Shown: positions 45,583 to 57,535 of the stretch, piece after piece
Numbering within the stretch: position 1 is the stretch's first letter
How the letters are laid out: every line of letters starts with the position of its first letter
Assembly (NCBI GenBank): GCA_902685375.1
Contig: LR738557.1
Span: 24,637,501 to 24,701,500, forward strand
Length of the DNA stretch: 64,000 nucleotides
Source: Neostethus bicornis
Taxonomy: Eukaryota; Chordata; Actinopteri; Atheriniformes; Phallostethidae
Direction: 5' to 3'
Notes under the pieces: model-generated
What the model saw: only the letters and a program-made list of their open reading frames with translations
What the model was told of the DNA's origin: nothing
Databases searched by the model: none
Translations under genes and position numbers: made by a program

Positions 45583-46295
45583 TCATTTCCGTCTGTTTTG
45601 TGGTAGATGTGGATTCTCTGGATTTGATTTGACCATCTTCACCTTGGCCATCCCCATAACGCGTAACCTCTTTAGAAGATTAGATGATTTGGAGAGTTGA
45701 CTAAATCCCCACGCCGCTTGAGAGCGTTGCTGGAGGCGCTGACCATTTGATTAACTTTCTGGAATCGGTTTGGTTTAGCAAACGACTCGCCAATAGATAC
45801 CAGCATCTTGGAGCGAGGAGATGGCATGCTTTGGTGAATGCACGGATGCTTCAGAGGGACACATACACTTCGTTTGGGTACTATGAACTTTTGGGAACTA
45901 ACTGAGGTTTCTTTGGGATTTTGTAGTTGCTCCGTTGAATTTCCGGTATTGCAGAAAGGGGTGCGGATTTTGAAATGCACACTGAAGAATATTGCTGTTA
46001 AGTTTTTGCATGAAGACTTGATTGTAGAAAACTATGATGGAGTCATACTGATTGTTTTAGATCAACACAAGCCTGAATGTATTGTGGTTTGTGTTGGTCA
46101 GATCTCTATATGCCAGGTCAATTGACTTGAAGTGAAGGTTGGTGTCCTTCACTTTGCATATGGCGTACATGGATGACATTAACCAGTCAAGGTGACAGTC
46201 TTGCATGAGCTCATATTTGTGGCGGAGAGTGTGCTTGAAAACTGTCCAGATTTATTGGCTCCAGCTCAGGGCAGCCAGCCAGGATCTCAGTGAAT
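45583..46295 (-). pseudogene. rb1: RB1 C-terminal fragment, copy 3 (least deleted)
   Basis: This copy keeps HKYELMQDCHLDWLMSSMYA and ICKVKDTNLHFKSID, matching the RB1 pocket-B stretch KYELMRDRHLDQIM…MYGICKVKNIDLKFKII. The part MQDCHLDWLMSSMY is deleted in the other copies. Downstream it reads AYRDLTNTNHNTFRLVLI, stop, NNQYDSIIVFYNQVFMQKLN, then SPRSKMLVSIGESFAKPNRF and QKVNQMVSASSNALKRRGD, with a stop at 45583. It shares the early one-base insertion and the premature stop with the other copies, but lacks about 22 bp at its start. It cannot make a full protein. Confidence 0.93.
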
Positions 46296-46800
46296 TCTAT
46301 AAAAAATATAAATGGAAAATAACCCATTCAACTTGCAAGAAAATGCACTTTTATCATACGCATGCAGCCCACAGGTTGTGTTTTAGTCGTTTTGAGGGCA
46401 GAACTCATCTCTTCCTCAAATGTGCTCTAGCTGGGGAAGTGACTATTGTAACTTCAGTGACTATCAGGAGCTCCTGCACTCTGAATAGTTTTCATAAATG
46501 CTGCTGAGGCTTCTCTGCAGGGCACATGCTTCCTTCTTCCAATGAGTAAAGTTACAAGTGCCTTTCCTCGCTGTTCCAGTTGTTGTTTACGTCTGCTACT
46601 GTCTTTCTCAGGTTTGCTACTAATTGTTCTTAGACTGATCAAAGGCACAGGTGTCCCTGAAAAAAACGTCTGATTTGTCTTGTTTATTTCTGCTGATGAT
46701 TAATCTGAAACGCACATAAAACATTGTAACATTCTGTGTTGTTTAAGGCCTATTAGCGCAAGCCCCTAATTAGCCTTTGGACTTCAGTATTGGGCTCACC
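46296..46800 (-). other. unrecognised coding-like block, unit 2/3 copy
   Basis: The minus strand at 46648-46454 reads SSKPEKDSSRRKQQLEQRGK, then ALVTLLIGRRK and EASAAFMKTIQSAGAPDS. It is close to the 41234 copy, with differences mostly as substitutions. A pyrimidine-rich TTTTTATAG lies between it and RB1 sequence. Function unknown. Confidence 0.4.
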
Positions 46801-48011
46801 TGGACAATACATCTGTCACTGCAGGCCCGGTCAAGAAACAGCTCCAACTGAGCTACGGAGAGAGCATTCCAGAAGATATGCCCTGCTTAAAGTATCTGGT
46901 AGTAACATGTCTTTTCCTGGGACATACACAACAGCTATGTCTTATTGCTGAATATGCAGCATCATCCTCTGAAGTCTTTTTGGTGCGCTTAACAATGGTT
47001 TACGAACTATAGTTTCCAGTGTCGGATTGCACAGTGACGTCGCGACCATATGTGTACTGATGAAACATTTCTAGGCTGAAAACCACTGCTAGAAACTCTT
47101 TTTCAAACTGGGCAGCTCCCAACCCTGTCTCTGAAGCATCACAGGGTTTTGACCAGGTCTTCTTTAGGGTTGTAGTATTTCAGGATAGCGTTTCCTATTA
47201 TTTTCTTGAGTTCCCCAAAAGCATCTTCATGAGGCGCTAGCCAGTGCCATTTGAGTCTTTGTATGTCTGGTGTCGTAGAACTTCACACTGACCTGAAAGA
47301 TGTGGGCAGAACTTGGCCAGGTGGTTTGCCATGCCTAACAGTCGCTGTACTGCCTTCACATCTGCATGCCTTGGCATCTGTTCAATGGCCCACAACTTCT
47401 CTGGGTCCACTTTCAGTCCCTTTGCTGTGAGGCGGTGTCCAATATATGTACACTCTCTTTGCCTCAGAACTTCTCTGGATTCAACTTGACGTTCTTTTGT
47501 TTGCATCGTTCCAGAAACGGTCTCAACTTTGTGTCATGGTCTGGAATAGCTGCTTCCTGAGTCTCTCCTTGGTCTGTCATGAGCACATCATCGGCAATAA
47601 CGTATAGGCCTGGCAACCCATCCAGTGTTTGGGTCAATTTTCTCTGGAAAATCTCAGGTGCTGGACGAATTCCCATGCGCATTCTAAGCCATCTGTAACG
47701 TCTAAAGGAGTAGAGAAGGTTGTCAGGTAACTCGACTCCTCTGCCAACTTGACATGCCAAAATCCACTTTGAACATCACACACTGTGAATGCTTTGGCTT
47801 TAGATATGTCTGGAAGAACTGTCTCTGCGTTTGAGCGCTTTGTTTAAGGGTTTGGATCAATGCACACTCTGGGTTTACCATTCTACTTTTGTACTACCAC
47901 TATGCTACTGGTCCAATCAGTGCTACAGTCAACTAGGGTGAGAATACCTCTGAGCGCCAGACCCTGAAGCTCCGGCTTCATCATGGCAACTGGGACTTTT
48001 TGCTTTGGGAG
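46801..48011 (-). mobile_element. pol: Ty3/gypsy element 2 (minus), copy 2: RT and RNase H
   Basis: The minus strand reads RT with YVIADDVLMTDQGETQEAAI, then RCKQKNVKLNPEKF, and the post-RT block YIGHRLTAKGLKVDPEKLWA with RHADVKAVQRLLGMANHLAK. It is longer in this block than copy 1, which has a deletion there. It is truncated at 48011, where LINE-tail DNA follows. Confidence 0.9.
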
Positions 48012-48270
48012 TTGTACTCTCTCCTTTCTTATACAGGGCCCTAGCTTGCTCTGACCAGTCCAGTTTATAGTCAAGATGCACACCCAGATATTTATAGGTC
48101 TTAACAACCTCGATGCTAGGTAATTAACTCCTAGGAATGAGTGTGTGTGGATGACTGTCTTTGTGTGTGACCAGACTGGCGACCTGTTTGGGGTGTATCC
48201 TGCCTCTTGTCTGAAATAAGTCAGGATAGGCATCCTCTGTGACCCCATTAGGCATAAACTGTTCAGAAAA
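48012..48270. mobile_element. LINE RT fragment and LINE/SINE tail, unit 3 copy
   Basis: The minus strand of 48012-48125 reads the ARALYKKGES block. 48165-48270 is the plus-strand tail, as at 31826. Confidence 0.65.
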
Positions 48271-49127
48271 TGAAATTAGGTCATTGCCAACACTGTTCTA
48301 TGGAAAGACAAAAAGATCAAATATCGCTCTAAAACAAGCAATAAAAAGAACATTTTAATTGTTCTTTTTAAAATGTTATTTGAATAAATGTCTTCTTTAC
48401 TAAAATCAGTGGGATAGAGGAGGGATAAGTGGATTTTTAAACATTCTTGTTTATTATTTTTGTAAATCTTTAAAATTTCACTAGCATATAATCCCACCTC
48501 TTGGTTCTACATGCCTTCTGATTGGTTGTGTTGTTGGGATCCACCCACCTGCTGCCCAGGGTTATAAAATCAGGCGTCTGCCTCCTGGTTTCATTCACTC
48601 TTTTCTTATGGGGCAGAATGTTTGGGCTGACTGCTGGGTCGTATTATCTATTAGTTTAAGTATTGATACTATTCGTTTATATCACATATTCTTGTGTACA
48701 CCCTGCACGGGACTTGAATCCAATTATTCAACTCTGGGGCAAGATAACTGCCACTGGTTCACGTGCAATTTATCATGATGTATATCATTTATTTATATCA
48801 AAGTATGAGAAACTTTGGAGAAGCTAAAACAAGTTGCACCAGGAAACCTGGTGTATACGTTCACTATAGGTGATGTCTAGTTGCTTGATAGCATGGATTT
48901 CTTGATCATTTTTTGCTCCAGGTGATGGAATCTTCAAACTTTTCACTGTTTCAATCTTCAGATTTCATTTGAATTGTTGTTGACTAATCAAACCAAAACT
49001 GTTAAGCTGGGTTTCCCTTCTGAATGAATCTTTATATGTAAATATTCTCTGATTCAAACTCAAGCCAAACAAGTTTAAAGCATCTTAAATAGAAGTTAAA
49101 TTCCTGAAGTAGATTTGGGTTTCCTTC

Positions 49128-49132
49128 AAGTT
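49128..49132. other. empty H3.3 insertion site
   Basis: A single AAGTT joins ttccttc to ctattaacc exactly where units 1 and 5 carry 246 bp of H3.3-containing DNA bracketed by two AAGTT copies. Confidence 0.85.
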
Positions 49133-49478
49133 CTATTAACCTGAATGTAGATGTTTCACCAGAGTGTGTTTTTCATTCCAATTATGTTTTATTTGGTGAA
49201 GGAAGTCTTTTCATCTCCCAGTGAGATGGAGCATGTGACCTCCTTGTCCTGTTCATAATGATACCAAATTACTGGTTCTTGTCCATGTATCGGTCTTATA
49301 TTGAAAGTGTTTCTTAGAGTTGTATTTTTTACATTTGTTTTTTTTTTTTTTTTTTTTTTCACGGCAACCATTGAACACATGAGCTTTGTCAACAGCCATC
49401 CAGACTTTCATGTGCAGGAAGTTATTGAAATATGTAGGCGTTCTTCCGAAATTCGTCACTGCCGAAGGGCTGTTCCTC

Positions 49479-49521
49479 AAGTTGTGTTAATTTGAGGACA
49501 CAACTCAAATTAACACAACTT
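49479..49521. repeat. perfect 18-bp fold-back
   Basis: AAGTTGTGTTAATTTGAG, a 7-nt spacer GACACAA, then CTCAAATTAACACAACTT. The homologous positions in units 1 and 5 lack it. Confidence 0.92.
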
Positions 49522-50069
49522 TTAAAATGTTAAAAAGGACATTTTTTTAACTGTCCTTTTTTTCTTACACATGCAGTATTTGGGATTAATATGGACTGTG
49601 TGGTTGATTGTAGTTGTTTGTGTTTGACTTCCAGCTCTGATAGGGACGGGTATGTGTTAAAGGTTACCACCAAAGCCTGCACTGGGAATACCCCATCATT
49701 GTCTTAAGACTTCTCAGCTTGAGAAGTGTGGCATATGTGAGATGATCCATAAATGATAATCGCTCTTTTGCGTGTGTAAGGAAGGTCTCTCAGACCTTAA
49801 AAACAGCGGAATCTTAATGACAGTTATTTTGTCACAGTGTGCTGTGATCACACATATAGAATAAATCCAAGTTAATTTAATCACATTGTGATTGTCATCC
49901 TCACACAGCTCTCTTTCTTAATGCCTCTTTCACAAGTAAAACTCAATGTTATCATTTTAATTAAAAAATGGACTTCGCCCGGAATAAAAAGACAGAACTG
50001 CAAGTACAACTGTTGTATAGCTGCATTTCAAAAGGGCCACATGTAGCCCTAAAATGTTTTACAAGATGG

Positions 50070-50290
50070 CTAGACTAAAAAAAAAACAAATATTCTTCTG
50101 TGTATTTTCAGTTGGAGCAGCTGGGTGCTTCTATTTGTGTTTATATTTCTGTTTTGAAGTTGACTGTACAGAACATCCACATGAGGATCCACATGATCTA
50201 CTCCTTCTGTACGTAATGATACCAACATACTGTGTAAATGTTTAAAATGAATGGATCCCAGAGCTTTCCAACAGCCATCCAGAGTTTCGT
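50070..50290 (-). pseudogene. hAT (ZMYM1-like) transposase fragment, small piece
   Basis: The minus strand encodes HVDVLYSQLQNRNINTN, matching the PHVDILYNQLQKRNID signature of fish hAT transposases, before degenerating. Confidence 0.75.
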
Positions 50291-50299
50291 ATGCTGATG

Positions 50300-51170
50300 C
50301 AGATCGTTGCTGAAAGCGATTGAAAACAAGTGTGAATTTAAACCCAAATTCATGCAAAACAAAGAAAATATTCAACATAACAATAGAAATGATGAAACTC
50401 AAACAGGAGCGGAAACTAGTTAAAACACTGAAGCTAGAAGAGTAGTAAAGAGTTCACTAAACAAGCGTTTAGTAAAGTAAACAACATAGATCAATCATCA
50501 TCAATTGTATGATTTAACTTTAAGTTTACTCGAATCTGACATTTAAATAGATACGAGGGAGAAACCGTTTGATGCACATTGGCAGCGTGGGGCCTCGTTG
50601 ACAGACTTGTTTGTTAAACAGTACATATAAATACCATGTTTTTATTTATTTTACAAGACATTTATGAGTCACTAGTATTTGATTTGCTAAAAGAAACTTT
50701 CATCAGAGTCCGCCAACAAAACTGGGGAGAGACAGCAGTCGAAGGTATTCTCTCCCTTTCACTGCTGAACCAAACCTTATTAGAGGGCAGGTTCAAAATG
50801 TTCAGAATAAATGCAAGGTTTTTCTTGTATAGCATGTTGTTGCTCTTTTGGAGGTGAGCCTGCTTGGGCTTCTTTGACACAGCCGGGCGAGAAGCAGCTA
50901 ACTGAGAGAAACCCACGGTTAGACATTTATCATTCTCCCTTTATTTAAGTCTCTTGTTGATCTTCATTGCTGGAGCAGTTCAAGAGTCCAGGTCAATAAG
51001 GTGGTGTTGGGGGGAAGTGGGTCTTTCTTTGATGACGGAGGTTGTCCACTCAAAAAAGCATTAATAGAGTTTCTCTGTGGGAAGTGTTTTTAGGATTAGA
51101 TTCGATATCTTCTTTAAAAAAATAGCCTCAAGCACGATGATTTTGCCCGACAAGAAGCCGAGGCATACTT
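50300..51170. other. unit-3-specific sequence, no recognised gene
   Basis: A 73-residue plus-strand frame at 50636-50857 (ESLVFDLLKETFIRVRQQNW …) has no recognised relatives. No counterpart was seen in the other units. Confidence 0.4.
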
Positions 51171-51274
51171 GAGAGTCCATGGACAGTCAGTGTTGGGCAG
51201 CTGGAGGTACTCTCTGTATGATCCGTAAATGGTAATCGCTCTCTGTTGTATAGCTGAATTACATCAGGGTCACA

Positions 51275-51721
51275 TGCAGTCCGGTCGCGTTTTACGACAT
51301 AGAATAAATTGCTTGATTAAAAAAAATATTCTCATCTGTATTTCCAGTTGTAACTGCAGGACGCTCTGTTTAATGTATTTTCCTTTCGGGGCTGACTTTA
51401 CAGAACAACCACGAGGCAGTATTTTATTCAGTTCAAGAAAAACAATGCAAAATCTGGAGTTTCAAGCAGCATTGCCAGGGTTCCTGCTCCGTTTTTCATT
51501 ATATCGCCCGATTTCCTGATCTTCTCAAACCACTGGATGAGTGCCTCCTTGTTTTCATATATGGTGGTCACAGCCCGACTATAAAATTCCATCTGTTGGC
51601 AGATGACCCACGACTTCGTCAAGTACACAAGTATGTGATTGAGACTAAAAAATCGGGTAAAGCCACTGAGATCAGAGAAGAACACATGCACTTTATGTGA
51701 AATAATATGTCTCGTGATCAA
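51275..51721 (-). pseudogene. hAT (ZMYM1-like) transposase fragment, copy 3 (longest open frame)
   Basis: The minus strand encodes 97 residues from 51721: KVHVFFSDLSGFTRFFSLNH, then MEFYSRAVTTIYENKEALIQ and WFEKIRKSGD. This matches the catalytic-domain part of ZMYM1-like hAT transposases (FFSELSGFS.FF … SRAVNTVYEHKEDLI.CF..I). The conserved Trp/Asn-containing stretch before SRAV is altered. There is no complete transposase. Confidence 0.82.
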
Positions 51722-51759
51722 ATTCAGTTGGTGAGCTTAGCAGCGTTATGTCACCAGCT

Positions 51760-52785
51760 GCCACTTGTCTTTGTGTTTGAAAAGGTACTTTGTAAAGGAC
51801 TGTGAGGAAACTATAAGACAGATATGAGACAGATACACAGAAAGAGTTACTTCTTGTTGTTTATTCAAGAACACCTTGATAATGTTTTAACACGTCACAC
51901 GGCAATCATCCTAAGAAAGTTCAACGTTGACTTCACTGGACTTTGAATTCAGGTGGTACTAATAAGTCCCCAAAAAGTTTACACAGGTGCAGAGAGCCAC
52001 AAGGCAGGTATATAGTCACCTGTGCACTTTGTGTATGTCTCACTGTTAAAGACCTTCCTGTTGTCCATTCTTAGACCCCGGGTCAAAACGTCCTGTATTC
52101 ATTAAATCAGAACATTTCATTAAGTTAAAATTTCAGTAGAATTTATGAGTAAATCCACACTGTATGTTCGTGTAAACTTCCTTTTGGATTCTCCCTTTTC
52201 TCAAAATCCACAAAAAGTACAAATATAAATAAAATCACATCTCCATGGCATATAATAAATTCACGGTCAGTTTGGCCAAATTAACTTTTCTAAGACTCTG
52301 TTTTACAAGCTTAACAAAAAAAAATCTGTTGTTAGAAGAGCCTCATTTTAAAAATAAAGTACTTAAACGTGATTTTTTTTTTTTAATCATGCCCAGATTT
52401 TGAGCCTTCATAGTGCTATAAAAAAGGCTCCTCCATCTGTGAATTTGGAAATCTAGTTAAAAGGATTAAAAAGAAGGAAGTTCTTGTTAATTTTCTTAAA
52501 ACCAAATTGAACTAATTGTTAAATAAATGCAAAGAAATTTTGATCGAATTCTGAATTCAAAACCAAGTAAAACATCATGAACACAAAACCAGGAGTGTGT
52601 CCTCCAGTGTGTCCTTGTTAAAAAATAAGCAAAAAAACTTCAAACGAACTAAAATAAAGTGTGTGCTTCATCCATGTTTGATTGTTAGTGTTATAGATCA
52701 GAAAAATGGAGACTAGTTCAGTAGGCTTTAGATCGGTCTCTCCTTTAATTAGATGTCCGTCTTTGCTCCTGCATACGTGTTCACG
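51760..52785. other. non-coding, downstream of RB1 copy 4
   Basis: Nearly identical to about 61200-62215. No gene seen. Confidence 0.4.
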
Positions 52786-52791
52786 TTAAGC

Positions 52792-53471
52792 TCATTTCCG
52801 TCTGTTTTGTGGTAGATGTGGATTCTCTGGATTTGATTTGATCAGCTTCATCTTGGCCATCCCCATAAAGCGTAACCTCTTTAGAAGATTTGGAGAGATG
52901 ACTAAATCCCCACGCCACTTGAGAGCGTTGCTGGAGGCGCTGACCATTTGATTAACTTTCTTAAATCGGTTTGGTTTAAATGACTCGCCGATAGATACCA
53001 GCATCTTGGAGCGAGGAGATGGCATGCTTTGGTGAATGCCCGGATGCTTCAGAGGGGACACATACACTGTGTTTGGGTACTACGAACTTTTGGGAACTAG
53101 CAGAGGTTTCTTTGGGATTTTGTAGTTGCTCCGTGGAATTTCCGGCACTGGAGAAAGGGGGTGCGGATTCGGAAATGCACACTGCAGAATATTGCTGTCG
53201 AGTTTTTGCATGAAGACTTGATTGTAGAAAACTATGATGGAGTCATACTGATTGTTTTAGATCAACACAAGCTTGAATGTATTTTGGTTTGTGTTGGGCA
53301 GATCTCTGGATGCCATGACAATTGACTTGAAGTGAAGATTGGTGTCCTTCACTTTGCATATAGCTCATATTTGTGGCGGAGAGTGTGCTTGAAAACGGTC
53401 CAGATTTTTTGACTCCAGCTCAGGGCGGCCAGCCAGGACGTTGGCGCAGAGTGTCCTCATCTCAGTGACTT
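52792..53471 (-). pseudogene. rb1: RB1 C-terminal fragment, copy 4
   Basis: The minus strand gives YVSPLKHPGIHQSMPSPRSK, then MLVSIGESFKPNRFKKVNQM, ALKWRGDLVISPNLLKRLRF and a stop at 52792. This matches the human RB1 series YISPLKSP … SRILVSIGESF … NQMV … VLKR … LKKLRF. The region upstream has the shared one-base insertion, the KYEL-distal deletion and stops. Confidence 0.92.
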
Positions 53472-53714
53472 CTATAAAAAATATAAATGGAAAATAACCC
53501 ATTCAACTAGCAAGAAAATGCACTTTTATCATACGCATGCAGCCCACAGTTTGTGTTTTAGTCGTTTTGAGGGCAGAACTCACATCTCTTCCTCATATGT
53601 GCTCTAGCTGGGGAAGTGACTATTGTAGCTTCAGTGACTATCAGGAGCTCCTGCACTCTGAACAGCTTTCATAAATGCCGCTGAGGCTTCTTTGCAGGAC
53701 ATATGCTTCCTTCT

Positions 53715-55350
53715 TCCAATGAGTAATCCTATAAAATCCACTTTTAACATCACACACTGTGAATGCTTTAGCTTTAGATATGTCTGGAATAACTGTCTCT
53801 GCGGTTTGGATCAATGCACACTCTATGTTTACCTTTCTGCTTTTGAACTACCACCATGCTACTGGTCCAATCAGTGCTACAGTCCACTAGGGCGATATTA
53901 CCTCTGCGCGCCAGATCCGTAAGCTCTTCTTTTAGCGGCTTCATCATGGCAACTGGTACTTTTCGCTTTGGGAGTTGTACTGGCTTCACGCTCATGTCCA
54001 CCTCCATTTTATATTCGCCTTCCAGACTTCTGAAGACTTCGCCTTCCGTCTCCTTTGAACGCATCAACAAAATCTATCTTAATCTGCTCAAATGTCCATG
54101 GTTGTCCTCTTCCTTTGTCACAACACTATGAATGTCCATAATGTTTTCAGTGTACCTTAATCAATTTCATAGCCTCACTGGCTCTTTCCCCTATCAGTGG
54201 CACAGTACAGTCTTTGTCTACCACCTGGAATTCTAGCTGGTACAGTCTTTGGTTCCTGGGGTTTCTCACTTTCATTATTACCCAGTGGCTTGACAAGCAC
54301 AGAATTTGTCTTCTAAAGTCTTACCTCCTTCACCTACCTCCAGGTGAACTGGTAACACATTACATGTAGCTCAACAATCAATCTGAAAACTTACCAGTTT
54401 TCTGCCTAAGATGCAAATAGTTTAATATCGTTACTTTCTTCACTGTCTTCTGATTTTTGTTTTGTTCTTCATGTTTAACACAGAATGTCCACATTCTCAC
54501 TTTCACATTCTGTAACAGTGTGTACAGTTCTCTTACGTCATGTTTCAGGACGGGTTTTACACTTAGCTGCATATCTCGCCAAATGCAATACATCTTTGTT
54601 TGTTTCTCTCATGCATCCTGCCACAAATCTTGCATTCCATCATGTTGTCTTTATAATTCTGCAGCCAGCACGAAGCTCCGTGCACGGCATGAACTTCCTC
54701 CACTGTCGCCTCTGCTAATGCTCTATACAGTTCTCTTTGGATAACTCAGCTGTTCTGCAGAGCTGAATACAAGTGTCCAAGGTCATGGCTCTTTACATTA
54801 GAATCCTCTCCGCATGCTGGTGTTGTTATTACCACAAACTATTCTGTCTCGGTTTAGGGAGTCTCTCAGAGTGCCAAAATCGCAAGTTTTGGTCAGCAGT
54901 TTAAGTTCAGTCCCTATCAATGGACTCACAAGATCTTTGGTTCCTTGTGAAAAATCTGTATCTCTCCACTGTTTCATTCACAGTAGGACTGCAGTATTAA
55001 TCAAAAGTTTTTTATCATGTCCTTCACCTTCCAGTCAGGCTGGGCTGTGTCTCCCATTAAAGTATCCATCGGCTCTCACCGACCAGATAATGAAAGAGCG
55101 TCACCTTCTTCCCTTCATTATCTTCGGTGACTGTTAATCCAAGTTGAAACTCGTCCCTCCTACCTTCTATCTCCTGGACAGGTTGTTGGAGTCCAAACAC
55201 AGCGTCTGTGGTGCTTTAAGTCCGTCCATGACGCTAGCTTTTAGCCGATTCAGATGTTAACTGTTGCTAGCCGGTCTTCTCTGGTGCTTCTGCAGCAAAC
55301 CGCTCCAAAGAACTAAAAAAATCTTGGGCAACGTTCTGTCGCAGCCACCA
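53715..55350 (-). mobile_element. gag-pol: Ty3/gypsy element 2 (minus), copy 3: gag to RT start
   Basis: Right to left: gag N-terminus starting near 55349 (MVAATERCPR), gag fragments to about 54440, protease region with the same IDC-TGA lesion near 54385, then RT start (MEVDMSVKPVQLPKRKVPVA, EELTDLARRGNIALVDCSTD). The RT active site and beyond are deleted at 53715. Confidence 0.88.
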
Positions 55351-55551
55351 TGTTAAAAGTGTGATTATCTATACTTTCTATTTGATCGTTTTATGTACAT
55401 CCAAGTCCACTCACCAGGGCCCACTCTCTGGTGTCAACAGAATAATACACAATTTCGCCCACTAGCGGCGGATCTATTTAACTCATTTTTTACATATTGT
55501 TACATTCTTGAACAACAATAAGTCGCTCTGGCTGTGTAACATTTCCCCAAC
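55351..55551 (-). repeat. candidate 5' LTR of gypsy element 2
   Basis: On the minus strand the sequence begins about TGTTGGGGAAATGTTACACA and ends CACTTTTAACA directly before TGGTGGCTGCGACAG, which is both a primer-site-like TGG and the start of gag. The outer boundary is uncertain (55504 to 55551). No second LTR was seen. Confidence 0.5.
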
Positions 55552-55554
55552 ATT

Positions 55555-56200
55555 CACTCCTTTGTTTAATAAGTAAATAATGCTACTCTTACTCATTTAC
55601 ATTGGGCAAAAGTTGACCCCTTACTTTTCTTGCTTTTAATACGTTTTTCAGTACAATAAGTTTTTTTAATAGGGCTTTCTGATGTGGATGAACGTAGACA
55701 ACGTTCCTCCAATCAAATGTAAGGAACATGGCCACATGACTCCATCTGACCTATCAGACGTACCCATGCCAGGTCCTTCAAGACAACAAAACTCAGATCT
55801 ACAAAGTTATTTTGGAAAACGAGTTACTGTTGAAAGAGGTTAAAAATGGTGCAAATGGAGGCAACAAATGTCTCTCTTGAACAAGAGGACACAGCAGAAG
55901 ACAGTACTTAAGGATTTTTTTGGCTACTCTGCCCACCTTTGGAAATAAACTTGAAAGTGAATCCTTTTACACACTGATTTCCCCTCAAGTCTCATTTTAC
56001 TGCTAGCAGTAAAAGTAAGCACATACAATCCTTCATGCTGCACACACACAGAGAACCGACTTATTTAATTTCATTAGAAAACTAACGGCTGCTGCTAATG
56101 ATATCAGTTAGCAAAAAAAACTTCATTTGAAGGAAATTAAGTTTTCACATTCCTTATTTTCAAGGTCAAGTTACCGTTTATATTTTAGAAAAAAAAGGCA
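55555..56200. other. spacer between array units 4 and 5, no gene seen
   Basis: AT-rich sequence with no recognised coding. An apparently unique stretch within the array. Confidence 0.4.
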
Positions 56201-56705
56201 TCAATAGAGCATTAGAGCCCTCATCCTCCTCCAGAACATAGTCCACAGAGTCCACGTTCCCCTTCAGCACACATTTATGAACCAGTCTGTCCAGCTGATT
56301 CTTGTCCCTTGCAGTAAAGCTGCCTCTTCAGCAGATGACCGCAAAGAAGACTGCGCTCACTACGACAGACTGATAAAAAAAAATGTACAGCAGGTCACTA
56401 CATACGACAAAAAAACTTAAGCCTTCTCAGAAAAACAGCCTGCTCTCTCCTTTCTTATACAGGGCCCTAGCTTGCTCTGACCAGTCCAGTTTCTAGTCAA
56501 GATGAACACCCAGATATTTATAGGTGTTAACAACCTCGATGCTAGGTAATTAACTCCTAGGAATGAGTATGTGTGGATGATTGTCTTTGTGTGTGACCAG
56601 ACTGGCGACCTGTTTGGGGTGTATCCTGCCTCTTGCCTGAAATAAGTCAGGATAGGCATCCTCTGTGACCCCATTAGGCATAAACGGTTCAGAGATGAAA
56701 GTAGG
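56200..56705. mobile_element. LINE RT fragment and LINE/SINE tail, unit 5 copy
   Basis: The minus strand of 56200-56575 carries the ARALYKKGES LINE block. 56600-56700 is the plus-strand retroposon tail. Confidence 0.7.
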
Positions 56706-57535
56706 TCATTGCCAACGCTGTTCTATGGAAAGACAAAAGGATCAAATATCGCTCTAAAACAAGCAATAAAAAGACCATTTTAATTGTTCTTTTTAAAATG
56801 TTATTTGAATAAATGTCTTTACTAAAATCAGTGATAAGGGATAAGTGGATTTAAACATTCTTCTTTATCAAAATTTCACTGGTATATAATCCCGCCTCTT
56901 GGTTCTACATGCCTTCTGATTGGTTGTGTTGTTGGGATCCACCCACCTGCTGCCCAGGGTTATAAAATCAAGCATCTGCCTCTTGGTTTCATTCACTCTT
57001 TTCTTATGGGGCAGAATGTTTGGGCTGACTGCTGGGTCGTATTATCCATCAGTTAAAGTATTAAAACTATCCGTTTATACCACATATTCCTGTGTACATC
57101 CTGCACGGGACTTGAATCCAATTTTTCAACTCTGGGGCAAGATAATTGCCACTGGTTCACGTGCAATTTATCATGATGTTTATCATTTATTTATATCAAA
57201 GTATGAGAAACTTTGGAGAAGCTAAAACGAGTTGCACCAGGAAACCTGGTGTATACGTTCACTATAGGTGATGTCTAGTTGCTTGATAGCATGGATTTCT
57301 TGATCATTTTTTGCTCCAGGTGATGGAATCTTCAAACTTTTCATTGTTTTAATCTTAAGATTTCATTTGAATTGTTGTTGACTAATCAAACCAAAACTGT
57401 TAAGCTGGGTTTTCCTTCTGAAAGAATCTTTAGTGTAAATATTCTCTGATTTAAACTCAAGCCAAACAAGTTTAAAGCATCCTAAATAGAAGTTAAATTC
57501 CTGAAGTAGATTTGGGTTTCCTTCAAGTTCCTTCA

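Larger units (their letters stand above)
41716..48011. repeat. array unit 2/3: partial copy of unit 1
   Basis: 41716-46800 follows the order of unit 1 from about 33853 to 38510, then runs into gypsy element 2 (46800-48011). The start lies inside unit sequence (gacatttctgcactgaagcc) directly after truncated gypsy DNA. Confidence 0.85.
48012..51228. repeat. array unit 3, partial and rearranged
   Basis: 48012-49480 matches 31692-33370 but lacks the H3.3 insert. 49680-50110 matches 33380-33790. 50110-50290 is another subrepeat. 50290-51170 has no match in the window that I could see. Confidence 0.8.
51229..55350. repeat. array unit 4
   Basis: hAT piece, non-coding, RB1 fragment, coding-like block remnant and gypsy element 2 in the order of unit 1 (35909-40805). 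About 50 bp at 53715-53735 join aatgagtaatcctat to gypsy sequence, the same join as at 63146-63165. Confidence 0.85.
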
